A stretch of DNA of 46,633 nucleotides from Clostridiales bacterium (GTDB lineage Bacteria; Bacillota; Clostridia; Christensenellales; UBA1242). The stretch is taken from assembly GCA_015069385.1 (NCBI GenBank), contig SVIS01000011.1:1-46633 (forward strand), given 5' to 3'. Shown here in pieces: positions 24,687 through 32,423 of the stretch (the stretch's first letter is position 1; each line of letters starts with the position of its first letter). The notes beneath the pieces are model-generated. The model searched no databases. It was not told the DNA's origin and saw only the letters and a program-made list of their open reading frames with translations. The translations under genes were made by a program, and so were the position numbers.

Positions 24687-25490
24687 ATGAATGTAAATTT
24701 TGAAAACAACACTTTTAGTAAAAGACTTAAAAGTATGCTTGCTGTAGATTTTAGAAGAATGTTTACAACTCCTTTGTTTTATATAATGGTTGGAATTTCT
24801 TTAGTAATGCCTATTTTAATTTTGGTAATGACAAAAATGATGGACGGCACTGTTTCTGTTAACCCACAAACTGGTGTTGAAACAGTAATTGAAGGATTTA
24901 AAAATGTTTGGCAAATAATTGGATCGGCTAGTGGTGCGGGAGAAGCCATGAGTATGGATTTAACAAGTATGTGCAATATAAATATGATGTTTTTCTTTAT
25001 TGCTGTATTTATTTGTATATTTGTTGCCGATGATTTTAGAAGCGGTTATGTAAAAAACCTATTTACTGTAAGAGCAAAGAAAACTGATTATGTAATTTCT
25101 AAATCTATTATTGGTTTTGTTGCGGGTGCTAGTATGCTAATATCATTTTTTATAGGGGCAATGCTAGGTGGCGCTATCGCCGGATTACCTTTTGTACAAG
25201 AAGGTATAACGATGGGAAATATTGTTATGAGCATGTTATCTAAAATATTTTTAGTGGCAATTTTTTCTGCAATTTATTTGCTTGCTAGTGTAGTTGCTAA
25301 ACAAAAATTATGGCTTTCGTTAATCCTTTCTTTTGGTATAGGAATGTTGTTTTTTACTATGATACCAATTATTAGCCCACTTAATGCCGGAGTAATTAGT
25401 GTTGTATTATGTTTGGTTGGTGGCGCAATATTTAGCACTGCAATTGGTGTTGGAAGTTACTATATTTTAAAGAAAACAAGTTTAATTTAA
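24687..25490 (+). CDS. ABC-2 type permease, copy 2
   Basis: A 267-residue membrane protein with about six helices, paralogous to the copy-1 permease (FSKRLKSMLAVDFRRMFTTP at the start; DDFRSGYVKNLFTVRAKKTDY coupling motif). It has a longer extracytoplasmic loop after helix 1 (VETVIEGFKNVWQIIGSASG), the region most likely to touch substrate. It starts 1 nt after the ATPase stop, with AAAGGGGG upstream. It is the last gene of the operon, followed by a terminator. Confidence 0.88.
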   Translation: MNVNFENNTFSKRLKSMLAVDFRRMFTTPLFYIMVGISLVMPILILVMTKMMDGTVSVNPQTGVETVIEGFKNVWQIIGSASGAGEAMSMDLTSMCNINMMFFFIAVFICIFVADDFRSGYVKNLFTVRAKKTDYVISKSIIGFVAGASMLISFFIGAMLGGAIAGLPFVQEGITMGNIVMSMLSKIFLVAIFSAIYLLASVVAKQKLWLSLILSFGIGMLFFTMIPIISPLNAGVISVVLCLVGGAIFSTAIGVGSYYILKKTSLI

Positions 25491-25494
25491 ATTT

Positions 25495-25531
25495 AAAAAT
25501 ATGCTTACATCAAAATAAAGCATATTTTTTA
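25495..25531 (+). terminator. Terminator of the ABC operon
   Basis: AAAAATATGCTT/AAGCATATTTTT stem, 11-nt A-rich loop, T tail. Confidence 0.85.
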
Positions 25532-25656
25532 AATATATCATTGTATAATTTTTGGGTGTCTTTATTAATTTTTGGGTTTATTATAATTTTTAAAAAGTAT
25601 ACAAAATTGTAAAAAAATAACTTTTTGTGAAAATATATAGAACAAAATTATATAAG

Positions 25657-25675
25657 TGTGTTATAATTAAACACA
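25657..25675. promoter_or_regulatory. -10 box inside an inverted repeat, NTase-DUF262 operon
   Basis: TGTGTT-N7-AACACA encloses TATAAT (25662-25667), just upstream of the AAGGAG ribosome site. A DNA-binding protein here would block the promoter; no good -35 box is visible, so activation or tight control is plausible. Confidence 0.5.
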
Positions 25676-25687
25676 AGGAGTAATATT

Positions 25688-26326
25688 ATGGATTATACTA
25701 ATGAAAATTCAAATCTATTAAATAGTGATTTGTTTAAAGAAATCCAAAATGGTAAAAACTCCGAATATATTATTGAAAAATACGTTTTGCATAATATACC
25801 ATTTTATTTTAAAGATAATATGGATTTATATTTTGATATTAAGAAAAAAATTTCAGAAAAATATAATGTGCCAATTACAAATATTTATTTGGTTGGTTCT
25901 GGGCAATTTGGTTTTAGTTTAAACCCAGATAAAAACTATTCAAACTTTAGGAAAGAAGATGGTGATGAGAAAAATATAAAAGCAAGCGATTTAGATTTTG
26001 CAATTATTTCTACAAAATTGTTTGATGAAATTTGGGATAATGTTTGCGATTTTAGGGTAAATAATATAGCCTGTAGTTATAAAGAAAAACAAGAATTTTC
26101 AATGTTTAGAAAATATTTGTTTAAAGGTTGGATAAGACCAGATGCATTTCCATTTCAATTTAGTAAGAAAAAAGAGTGGTTTGAGTTTTTTAACTCACTT
26201 AATAATTTGGTAAACAGACAGGTTTCATGCGGTATTTTTAGAAACGAAAGTAGTTTTATAAAAATATATCAGCATGGTATAGATGAATTAATTTTAAGAA
26301 CAAAGGAGATAAATAATGAGAATTAA
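25688..26326 (+). CDS. Nucleotidyltransferase-fold protein (partner of DUF262)
   Basis: A 212-residue protein with the polymerase-beta-like nucleotidyltransferase pattern: GSGQFGFSL (about residues 70-79), then SDLDFAII with the paired acidic residues D101 and D103. A later Asp in FKGWIRPDAFP could be the third metal ligand. No HEPN or antitoxin domain is fused to it. AAGGAG precedes the ATG. Its stop overlaps the DUF262 gene by 11 nt, so the two products are made together. I recognise the fold pattern, not a named family; a role in phage defence is inferred from the partner. Confidence 0.65.
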   Translation: MDYTNENSNLLNSDLFKEIQNGKNSEYIIEKYVLHNIPFYFKDNMDLYFDIKKKISEKYNVPITNIYLVGSGQFGFSLNPDKNYSNFRKEDGDEKNIKASDLDFAIISTKLFDEIWDNVCDFRVNNIACSYKEKQEFSMFRKYLFKGWIRPDAFPFQFSKKKEWFEFFNSLNNLVNRQVSCGIFRNESSFIKIYQHGIDELILRTKEINNEN

Positions 26327-27302
26327 TTGGAGTTCTACAAATATGAACATAATTGATATTTATAATCAAATGAAAAATGGTGAATTATTAACTAGACCAT
26401 ATTATCAAAGGCGCTTAGTATGGACAAATGCCGATAAAGAAAAATTTATAGATACAATTTTGCAAGGTTTGCCTTTTCCAGAAGTTTATTTGTGTCAAGG
26501 TGAGTTAGATACCGAAAATTTAAAAACTGTGTATTATGTCGTAGATGGTCAGCAACGTTTAACAACTATCAGAAATTATATTGAAGGAAACCTTACTATA
26601 AAAACAATTCCTAGTTATAAAGACTTAAATAAAGAACAACAAGCCGAATTTGTTAATTATCCTGTTGTAGTTAGGCAATTAGGTAAAATTTCTGATGAGA
26701 ATATAAAAAACATATTCGATAGATTAAATAAAACCGATTACACATTAAATGCTACAGAATTAATATATGCACAATATCAAGGGGAATATATAACTACCGC
26801 AAGGCAGTTGGCTAGCGAACATGCTGAGTTTTTTGAAAAAACCATTGGTGAAAAATCTATTAATAGAATGGTAGATATTAGTTTTGTGCTTCAAATTATG
26901 TCAACACTAGAAAATAGAATTTATTTTTCTGGTGATAGAGAAGTTGAAAGGTTTGTTGATATATATAATGAAGTATATGAAAACAAAATATATATGTATA
27001 ATTTAATTAAAAATGCATTTAATTTGTTTGATGAAATTAACCTTCCACTAGATTCTTTATTTTATAAAAAATCAGCAAGTTTTTCTTTGTTGACCGAATT
27101 ATGTAAAATAGAAAATAGAATAGATTGTAATATTTTAAAAGAAAAAATATTTAACTTTGAACAAATGCTATTAGAAAATAAAGAAAAAGATATTGAAACA
27201 AATGAATTGGCAAAATTTTATATTTATTTGTATCAAGGTACGGCATCAAAAACAGCAAGAGATTATCGTGGTGAAATTATTAGAAAATATATTTTAAATT
27301 AA
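26316..27302 (+). CDS. DUF262 (ParB/GmrS-like) protein
   Basis: A 328-residue protein. The N-terminal DUF262 domain has RPYYQRRLVWTNADKEKFID, LQGLPFPEVYL and the nucleotide-handling motif VDGQQRLTT at residues 76-84, the same signature as the GmrS half of type IV GmrSD restriction enzymes and the DndB/ParB-like NTPase-nuclease fold. FDRLNKTDYTLNATEL follows. The C-terminal ~150 residues are helical and lack the H-N-H pattern of DUF1524, so no GmrD nuclease part is fused. It overlaps the NTase gene and has its own GGAG. Likely a defence effector with its NTase partner (inferred). Confidence 0.85.
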   Translation: MRINWSSTNMNIIDIYNQMKNGELLTRPYYQRRLVWTNADKEKFIDTILQGLPFPEVYLCQGELDTENLKTVYYVVDGQQRLTTIRNYIEGNLTIKTIPSYKDLNKEQQAEFVNYPVVVRQLGKISDENIKNIFDRLNKTDYTLNATELIYAQYQGEYITTARQLASEHAEFFEKTIGEKSINRMVDISFVLQIMSTLENRIYFSGDREVERFVDIYNEVYENKIYMYNLIKNAFNLFDEINLPLDSLFYKKSASFSLLTELCKIENRIDCNILKEKIFNFEQMLLENKEKDIETNELAKFYIYLYQGTASKTARDYRGEIIRKYILN

Positions 27303-27311
27303 AAAATTAAT

Positions 27312-27343
27312 AAAAAACAAGCCCAAATTTGGCTTGTTTTTTT
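27312..27343. terminator. Bidirectional terminator between DUF262 gene and aminopeptidase
   Basis: ACAAGCC/GGCTTGT core stem with A6/T7 extensions and a 6-7-nt loop. Confidence 0.88.
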
Positions 27344-27356
27344 ATTATAATATATA

Positions 27357-28718
27357 CTAAATGTTTTTATAAAAAGCATCATAGCAAAGATATGTTTCAT
27401 AAATATCAACCTTTGCAGTTATTTCCCAAGGTGCATGCATTGAAAGCACAGGCACGCCTGCGTCTATAACATCCATATCATATTTTGCCATAATGTAGGC
27501 AATTGTTCCGCCACCACCGGCTTCAACTTTGCCCATTTCGGTTGCTTGATAGTTTATATTGTTGTCATCAAGTAATTTTCTTAATACTGCAATATATTCT
27601 GGGTTTGCATCACTAGCACCGCTTTTTCCACGAGAGCCAGTATATTTGCAGAATGCAATACCTCTGCCAAGGAAGGCATCAGTATTTTTGTTAAATGGAG
27701 TAGGACGGTTAGGGTCATAAGCCGCTGTTACATCACTTGATAACATTTTGCTGTTAGATAAGCAGTGCCTTAGTGTTAAATCTGAATAATTTTCAGTAAG
27801 TGAAATAATATCGGCAATAGTATTTTCAAAGAACATACTTTCCATACCAGTAGCACCAACGCTTCCTATTTCTTCTTTATCTACAAGTAAGCATACGCAA
27901 GTTTTGTGAGGGGTATTTGCATTTAATAGTGCCATAATTGATGGGTAAGCACAAACCTTATCATCTTGTCCGTAACCCATAACCATAGATTTATCCAAAC
28001 CAAAATCACGGGCTTTGCCTGCTGGAACAACTTCAATTTCGGCAGAGAAAAAGTCCTCTTCTTCAATACCTTTTTCCTTTAATATGTTTAAAATATTTGC
28101 TTTTACTTTATCTTTTTTTGCATCTTTGTCTGGAATAGAGCCAATAAGCAAATTTAACTCTTCGCCAGTCACCACGTCAGTTCTTTTTTCGCGCTCTAGG
28201 TGAGGAAGTAAGTCGCTAATGCCTATTACAGCATCTTCTTCATTTTCACCATATGAAAGACGAACTTTTGTGCCATCTTTTTTACAAACAACACCATGAA
28301 GCGCAAGTGGGGTTGCTGTCCATTGATATTTTTTAATACCGCCATAATAATGTGTGTCAAGCATGCAAAGTTCACTATCTTCATAAAGAGGAGTTGCTTT
28401 AAGGTCAAGTCTTGGGCTATCAATATGTGAGCCAATAATGTTTAAACCAGCAGTAAATGGTGCATCACCAATAACAGCCATAATCATTGCTTTATCCATA
28501 TTTATTGCATAAATTCGATCGCCCGGTTTTAATTTTTTGTTATTTGCAATTATTGTTGCCAAATTAACAAAACCATTGTTTTCTGCAATTTTTATTGTTT
28601 CAATAATTGCTTCACGCTCTGTTTTTGCATCAGTAATAAATTTTTTGTAACCTTCGCAAAAATCAAAGGCTTGTTTTAATTTTTCATCTGAGTAATTTTC
28701 GTAAACACTTTTATTCAT
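27357..28718 (-). CDS. M18 family aminopeptidase
   Basis: A 453-residue zinc aminopeptidase of the aspartyl-aminopeptidase-like M18 family, a cytosolic enzyme releasing N-terminal residues from peptides. Metal-site blocks are visible: GSHIDSPRLDL (about residue 96), VDKEEIGSVGATGM (catalytic and metal-binding Glu, about 277-290), YDPNRPTPFN, and a late MHAPWE(I) with the terminal ligand His. DTHYYGGIKKYQW is typical for the family. The length is normal. AAGGAG precedes the ATG. It is transcribed alone, convergent with the DUF262 gene. The gene symbol (apeA/apeB) cannot be assigned safely. Confidence 0.92.
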   Translation of the reverse strand: MNKSVYENYSDEKLKQAFDFCEGYKKFITDAKTEREAIIETIKIAENNGFVNLATIIANNKKLKPGDRIYAINMDKAMIMAVIGDAPFTAGLNIIGSHIDSPRLDLKATPLYEDSELCMLDTHYYGGIKKYQWTATPLALHGVVCKKDGTKVRLSYGENEEDAVIGISDLLPHLEREKRTDVVTGEELNLLIGSIPDKDAKKDKVKANILNILKEKGIEEEDFFSAEIEVVPAGKARDFGLDKSMVMGYGQDDKVCAYPSIMALLNANTPHKTCVCLLVDKEEIGSVGATGMESMFFENTIADIISLTENYSDLTLRHCLSNSKMLSSDVTAAYDPNRPTPFNKNTDAFLGRGIAFCKYTGSRGKSGASDANPEYIAVLRKLLDDNNINYQATEMGKVEAGGGGTIAYIMAKYDMDVIDAGVPVLSMHAPWEITAKVDIYETYLCYDAFYKNI

Positions 28719-28812
28719 AATAATCTCCTTAAATAAAAGTATATGCTATTTTTAATTTTTTACAAAGTGATTTTTCAGATTAAATCTTGAAATTAGTTTA
28801 GTTTTATGAGCA

Positions 28813-28841
28813 TTGACATTTTATGTTTATTTTTGTATAAT
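28813..28841 (+). promoter_or_regulatory. Promoter of nth giving a leaderless mRNA
   Basis: TTGACA (28813-28818), 17-bp spacer, TATAAT (28836-28841), both perfect. The ATG of nth is at 28849, exactly where transcription should begin. Confidence 0.8.
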
Positions 28842-28848
28842 TTCATCT

Positions 28849-29475
28849 ATGGTAAAAAATGAGGTGTTTGTAAGTTATTTGCAAGAATTATATCCTGATG
28901 CTCAGTGTGAGTTAAAATATAATAGCACTTTTGAACTTTTGGTGGCGGTTATTCTCTCTGCGCAGTGCACAGATAAACGGGTAAACGAGGTTACTTCAAA
29001 ACTTTTCAAAGAATGTAATACGCCCGAGGGCTTTGCACAAATGCAAATTGAGGAGTTAGAACAAAAAATTAAATCATGTGGCTTTTATCATAACAAAGCA
29101 AAACATATAAAAGAGGCAAGCATTGCTATATTAGAAAAACATAATGGTGAAGTTCCTAGCAATTATAATGCTTTGCTTAATTTAAGCGGTGTTGGAAGAA
29201 AAACCGCAAATGTTGTAAATGCTACTGCTTTTAAAGCAAATTGCATTGCAGTAGATACTCATGTTTTAAGGGTGAGTAACAGGCTAGGCTTTACTAAAAG
29301 CACAAATCCAACCATATGTGAAAGAGATTTGGTTAAAAGATTTAAACAAAATCTTGCAATACTTCATCATAGAATGGTGCTCTTTGGCAGATACTATTGT
29401 AAGGCAATAAAACCCGAGTGCGAGTCTTGTAAATTAAAGGCAGAATGCAAATATTATACTAATAAAAATAAATAG
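28849..29475 (+). CDS. nth: Endonuclease III (DNA glycosylase/AP lyase)
   Basis: A 208-residue base-excision repair enzyme removing oxidised pyrimidines. It contains the helix-hairpin-helix LSGVGRKTANVV with the catalytic Lys, the catalytic Asp in AVDTHVLRVSNRLG, and a C-terminal 4Fe-4S cluster motif C-x6-C-x2-C-x5-C (CKAIKPECESCKLKAEC). I chose ATG 28849 (MVKNEVFVSYL): a longer frame from 28813 would start inside the -35 box. No ribosome binding site lies upstream, and the promoter spacing predicts a leaderless transcript. obg follows 8 nt after the stop, so nth, obg and yhbY are probably one operon. Confidence 0.95.
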   Translation: MVKNEVFVSYLQELYPDAQCELKYNSTFELLVAVILSAQCTDKRVNEVTSKLFKECNTPEGFAQMQIEELEQKIKSCGFYHNKAKHIKEASIAILEKHNGEVPSNYNALLNLSGVGRKTANVVNATAFKANCIAVDTHVLRVSNRLGFTKSTNPTICERDLVKRFKQNLAILHHRMVLFGRYYCKAIKPECESCKLKAECKYYTNKNK

Positions 29476-29483
29476 GAGTTTCT

Positions 29484-30752
29484 ATGTTTTTAGATAGAGT
29501 AACAATTACAATAAAAGCAGGCGATGGTGGCAATGGTCATACATCATTTTATAGAAGTAAATTAACAATGAATGGTGGTCCTGATGGCGGCGATGGTGGC
29601 AAGGGAGGCGATATTATTTTTGTCGCCAATGAAGGCATAAATACATTATATGGCTTTACATTTAAAAAGAAATTTACAGCAACTAATGGTAACCCTGGCG
29701 AAAAGCAATTAAAACGTGGTCATGATGGTAAAGATGTTATTATTGAAGTGCCATGTGGTACTGTTATTAAAGATGAACAAACAGGTTTAATTATTGCCGA
29801 CCTTATGAATCATAACGATAGGTTTGTAGCATTAAAAGGCGGTTTGGGTGGAAGAGGTAACAATTTTTTTAAATCGCCAACAAGGCAGGCTCCAAACTTT
29901 TCTCAAACCGGCGAAAAAACACCTATAAAAAAGGTAATCTTAGAACTTAAAACAATTGCTGATGTTGGTTTGGTTGGTTTTCCTAATGTTGGCAAAAGCA
30001 CACTTCTTTCTGTAATTAGCAATGCAAATCCTAAAATTGCAAATTATCCATTTACAACACTTCATCCAAATTTAGGAGTTGTGGCACATAATAACACAAG
30101 TTTTGTTGTTGCCGATATACCCGGTTTAATAGAAGGTGCTAGCGAGGGTGCCGGTCTTGGTCATTATTTTCTTCGTCACGTAGAGCGTGTTAGAGTAATT
30201 GTACATATGGTCGATATTTCACAAATAGATGGTAGAGATGCTGTATCTGATTATGAGCAAATAAATACCGAGTTGAAAAAATATAGTGAAAATTTGGCAA
30301 ATGTTCCGCAAATTGTAGTAGTTACAAAAACCGACTTATTAGATGATGATACACTCAACCAAAGACTTAAAAATTTTGAAGAAAAAACTGCTCAAAAACC
30401 AATAGTAATGTGCTCTATAATTCATACAGGGGTTGAGGACCTTTTAGATAAATTAACCGAGGTTCTTGCAAAAACTCCAAAAAAAGCACCACAAGAAATT
30501 GAACTTCATGATTTTGATATTAAAGATAAAACAAGTTTATTTGTCGAAAATACCGAAGATGGTGTATATGAAGTTAAGGGTGGTTTTATAGATAACCTAA
30601 TTCGAGGGGTTGTGCTTTCCGATGAGGCAAGTAATGCATATTTTCAAAATGCACTTAAAAAGTATGGAATAATTGATAAATTGAAAGAAGCCGGAATGAA
30701 TGACGGCGACACTGTTATAATTAAAGATATTACATTTGAGTATAGTGAATAA
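29484..30752 (+). CDS. obg: GTPase Obg
   Basis: A 422-residue essential GTPase involved in late 50S ribosome assembly and stress control. It has the three-part Obg layout: the Gly-rich N-terminal Obg fold (about 1-158, with GDGGNGHTSFYR and GGDGGKGGDI), the G domain with G1 GFPNVGKST, G3 DIPGLIEGA, G4 TKTDLL and G5 CSI, and a C-terminal OCT domain (about 340-422). AGGAG precedes the ATG. It stands between nth and yhbY on one strand; yhbY also encodes a ribosome-assembly protein, so the operon has a shared theme. Confidence 0.97.
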   Translation: MFLDRVTITIKAGDGGNGHTSFYRSKLTMNGGPDGGDGGKGGDIIFVANEGINTLYGFTFKKKFTATNGNPGEKQLKRGHDGKDVIIEVPCGTVIKDEQTGLIIADLMNHNDRFVALKGGLGGRGNNFFKSPTRQAPNFSQTGEKTPIKKVILELKTIADVGLVGFPNVGKSTLLSVISNANPKIANYPFTTLHPNLGVVAHNNTSFVVADIPGLIEGASEGAGLGHYFLRHVERVRVIVHMVDISQIDGRDAVSDYEQINTELKKYSENLANVPQIVVVTKTDLLDDDTLNQRLKNFEEKTAQKPIVMCSIIHTGVEDLLDKLTEVLAKTPKKAPQEIELHDFDIKDKTSLFVENTEDGVYEVKGGFIDNLIRGVVLSDEASNAYFQNALKKYGIIDKLKEAGMNDGDTVIIKDITFEYSE

Positions 30753-30767
30753 AAAAGGAGATAAATA

Positions 30768-31064
30768 ATGATAACAACAAAGCAAAGAGCAATATTGCGT
30801 GCACTTGCTAATACTTTAGACCCAGTTTTGCAAATAGGTAAAGATGGTATAAATGATGGTACTATTTGTCAAGCGGAAGCACTTTTTGAGGCAAGAGAAT
30901 TATTTAAAATTAATGTATTAAAAAATTGTGTTCAAAGCGCAAAAGACATTGCTAATAAATTACAAGAACAAACAAATTGTGAAGTTGTTCAATGTATAGG
31001 AAGCAAAATTTCTGTTTATAGACGTTCAAAACGAAAAGATGTACACCACATAGAACTTGGTTAA
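30768..31064 (+). CDS. yhbY: YhbY-type RNA-binding protein (CRM domain)
   Basis: A 98-residue CRS1/YhbY domain protein binding pre-50S ribosomal particles. The family pattern is clear: TTKQRAILRALANTLDPVLQIGKDGI at the start, LFEARELFKINVLKNC in the middle, and GSKISVYRRSKRK at the end. AAAGGAG precedes the ATG. It starts 15 nt after obg. Its stop TAA overlaps the stop of the convergent membrane-protein gene; the four bases TTAA at 31061-31064 supply both stops, and no terminator is visible between them. Confidence 0.95.
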   Translation: MITTKQRAILRALANTLDPVLQIGKDGINDGTICQAEALFEARELFKINVLKNCVQSAKDIANKLQEQTNCEVVQCIGSKISVYRRSKRKDVHHIELG

Positions 31065-31873
31065 TTCATTAATTGCTCACTGTCTATTTTATTGAATTTG
31101 AACTCAAATCTGCACAATATTGCAAAAACTAAAAGTATTGTAGAAAAAATTAAATAATATATTCTATAAATAGTAAAATAACTAGCAAAAAGTATAAATA
31201 AAGAGGACACAATATATCCACGTGTTCTTTTTTTGTTAAATGCATAACACAAAATTTGATTAATGGTAGTTTTTGCTTTAGGTTTTTCTCGTATTAAAAT
31301 TTCAGGGAAAAACTCGTATGGTTTTAGTAGTTGCATATAGGTTTGTTTATAATCTAAAACTATAACTTTTGTATTAAAATTTTCCAAACATGCTAACAAA
31401 TTGTTTTCATGAGTATTACATAAAACAATTAACTTTTTAATATTGTCTAAATTAATTGAATTTACAATTTCAATAAGTTTATCAATATCTAAGGATTTAT
31501 TTTTAAAATAAGGAAATAAAATAATAGGAAAATCTTTTTTTATTACAACATAGTCATTCAAAATAAAAGCTTCGTGTTTAGATTTTGCAAGGTTTTCAAA
31601 AAAAGATAATATTTTATTACTAGACATATAAATAAATGTATTTTTAATATCTTCCATATGCTTAATTTCGGCGAGTTTCGGTTTATTTTTTAATGTTTTT
31701 TTGTTATTTATAATCTTAAAAAGAAATAGAATTAAACTAGCAGATATTATAGCAATAATCAAAGAAAGCCATTTAGGGGTAATAAAATATAAACACCAAA
31801 TTAAATTAATAAAAAATAATAAAAAAAATTTTAGTATATAGTCAATTAATAATATTATAGAAAATTTTCTCAT
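31061..31873 (-). CDS. Membrane protein of unknown function
   Basis: About 270 residues with two N-terminal membrane helices (IILLIDYILKFFLLFFINLI; WLSLIIAIISASLILFLF), a soluble middle domain of about 130 residues, and two C-terminal helices (GYIVSSLFILFASYF; LIFSTILLVFAILC). The middle domain (SKHEAFILNDYVVIKK ... LDNIKKLIVLCN) has an alpha/beta feel somewhat like nuclease-related membrane proteins, but no catalytic motif is certain. The start is unsure: ATG 31873 or ATG 31924; neither has a ribosome site, and the longer form would overlap the rsfS promoter. It is divergent from rsfS. I do not recognise the family. Confidence 0.65.
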   Translation of the reverse strand: MRKFSIILLIDYILKFFLLFFINLIWCLYFITPKWLSLIIAIISASLILFLFKIINNKKTLKNKPKLAEIKHMEDIKNTFIYMSSNKILSFFENLAKSKHEAFILNDYVVIKKDFPIILFPYFKNKSLDIDKLIEIVNSINLDNIKKLIVLCNTHENNLLACLENFNTKVIVLDYKQTYMQLLKPYEFFPEILIREKPKAKTTINQILCYAFNKKRTRGYIVSSLFILFASYFTIYRIYYLIFSTILLVFAILCRFEFKFNKIDSEQLMN

Positions 31874-31917
31874 AAATATATTTTTGACATATTTATATTG
31901 TATTAAATGTGTTAATG

Positions 31918-31946
31918 TTGACATTTTTGGCTATTTTTGGTAAAAT
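31918..31946 (+). promoter_or_regulatory. Promoter of rsfS
   Basis: TTGACA (31918-31923), 17-bp spacer, TAAAAT (31941-31946). Confidence 0.75.
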
Positions 31947-31965
31947 AATTAAAAGAGGAAATAAT

Positions 31966-32283
31966 ATGGAAACCATTGGTCTTGCACGGTTCTTTGCAGA
32001 TTTTTTAAATAAACAAGGAGCAATTCGCACAGAAATAATTGAAACAAAAGGTAGCAAAATTTTTGACTATCTTGTTGTTTGTACTGCTCCCAATAAAATT
32101 TTTGCGCAAACACTACTTGTTGAACTTTTAGAATATGCTAAAAATGAATTTAATCAGGTTAATTCTGGATTAGAGGGATATAAAAAAGCCGATTGGATTA
32201 TTGCTGATTACGGCAAAGTAGCAGTGCATATATTTTCTGAAAAAACTCGTGAAAAGTTTAATATGGAAAAACTTTGGCGCTAG
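31966..32283 (+). CDS. rsfS: Ribosomal silencing factor RsfS
   Basis: A 105-residue protein that binds L14 and blocks 50S-30S joining during nutrient limitation. The family motifs are present: FDYLVVCTAPNKIFAQTLLVELLEY, then GLEGYKKADWIIADYGKVAVHIFSE and the REKFNMEKLW ending. AGAGG lies before the ATG at 31966; a frame extension to 31909 covers the promoter and is rejected. It has its own promoter and lies apart from nadD, its usual neighbour. Confidence 0.95.
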   Translation: METIGLARFFADFLNKQGAIRTEIIETKGSKIFDYLVVCTAPNKIFAQTLLVELLEYAKNEFNQVNSGLEGYKKADWIIADYGKVAVHIFSEKTREKFNMEKLWR

Positions 32284-32360
32284 ATTTGCGTAAACACAAA
32301 AGCAATTTTTTACATAATATTAAAAAAGAAAAATGTTACAAAGTTTTTAAAAAAACACTA

Positions 32361-32389
32361 TTGACACTAGGCACACTTTGGTATATAAT
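32361..32389 (+). promoter_or_regulatory. Promoter of the 32424 gene
   Basis: TTGACA (32361-32366), 17-bp spacer, TATAAT (32384-32389), both perfect. Confidence 0.85.
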
Positions 32390-32423
32390 CAAAAGGTAAA
32401 ATGAATAAGGAGGTAACAAACTC

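Noticed and set aside
26316..27302. Complete GmrSD type IV restriction enzyme
   Set aside because: Only the DUF262 half is present; no DUF1524-like H-N-H motif in the C-terminus or next gene.
28813..28848. Longer nth with 12 extra N-terminal residues
   Set aside because: That start would lie in the -35 box of a perfect promoter.
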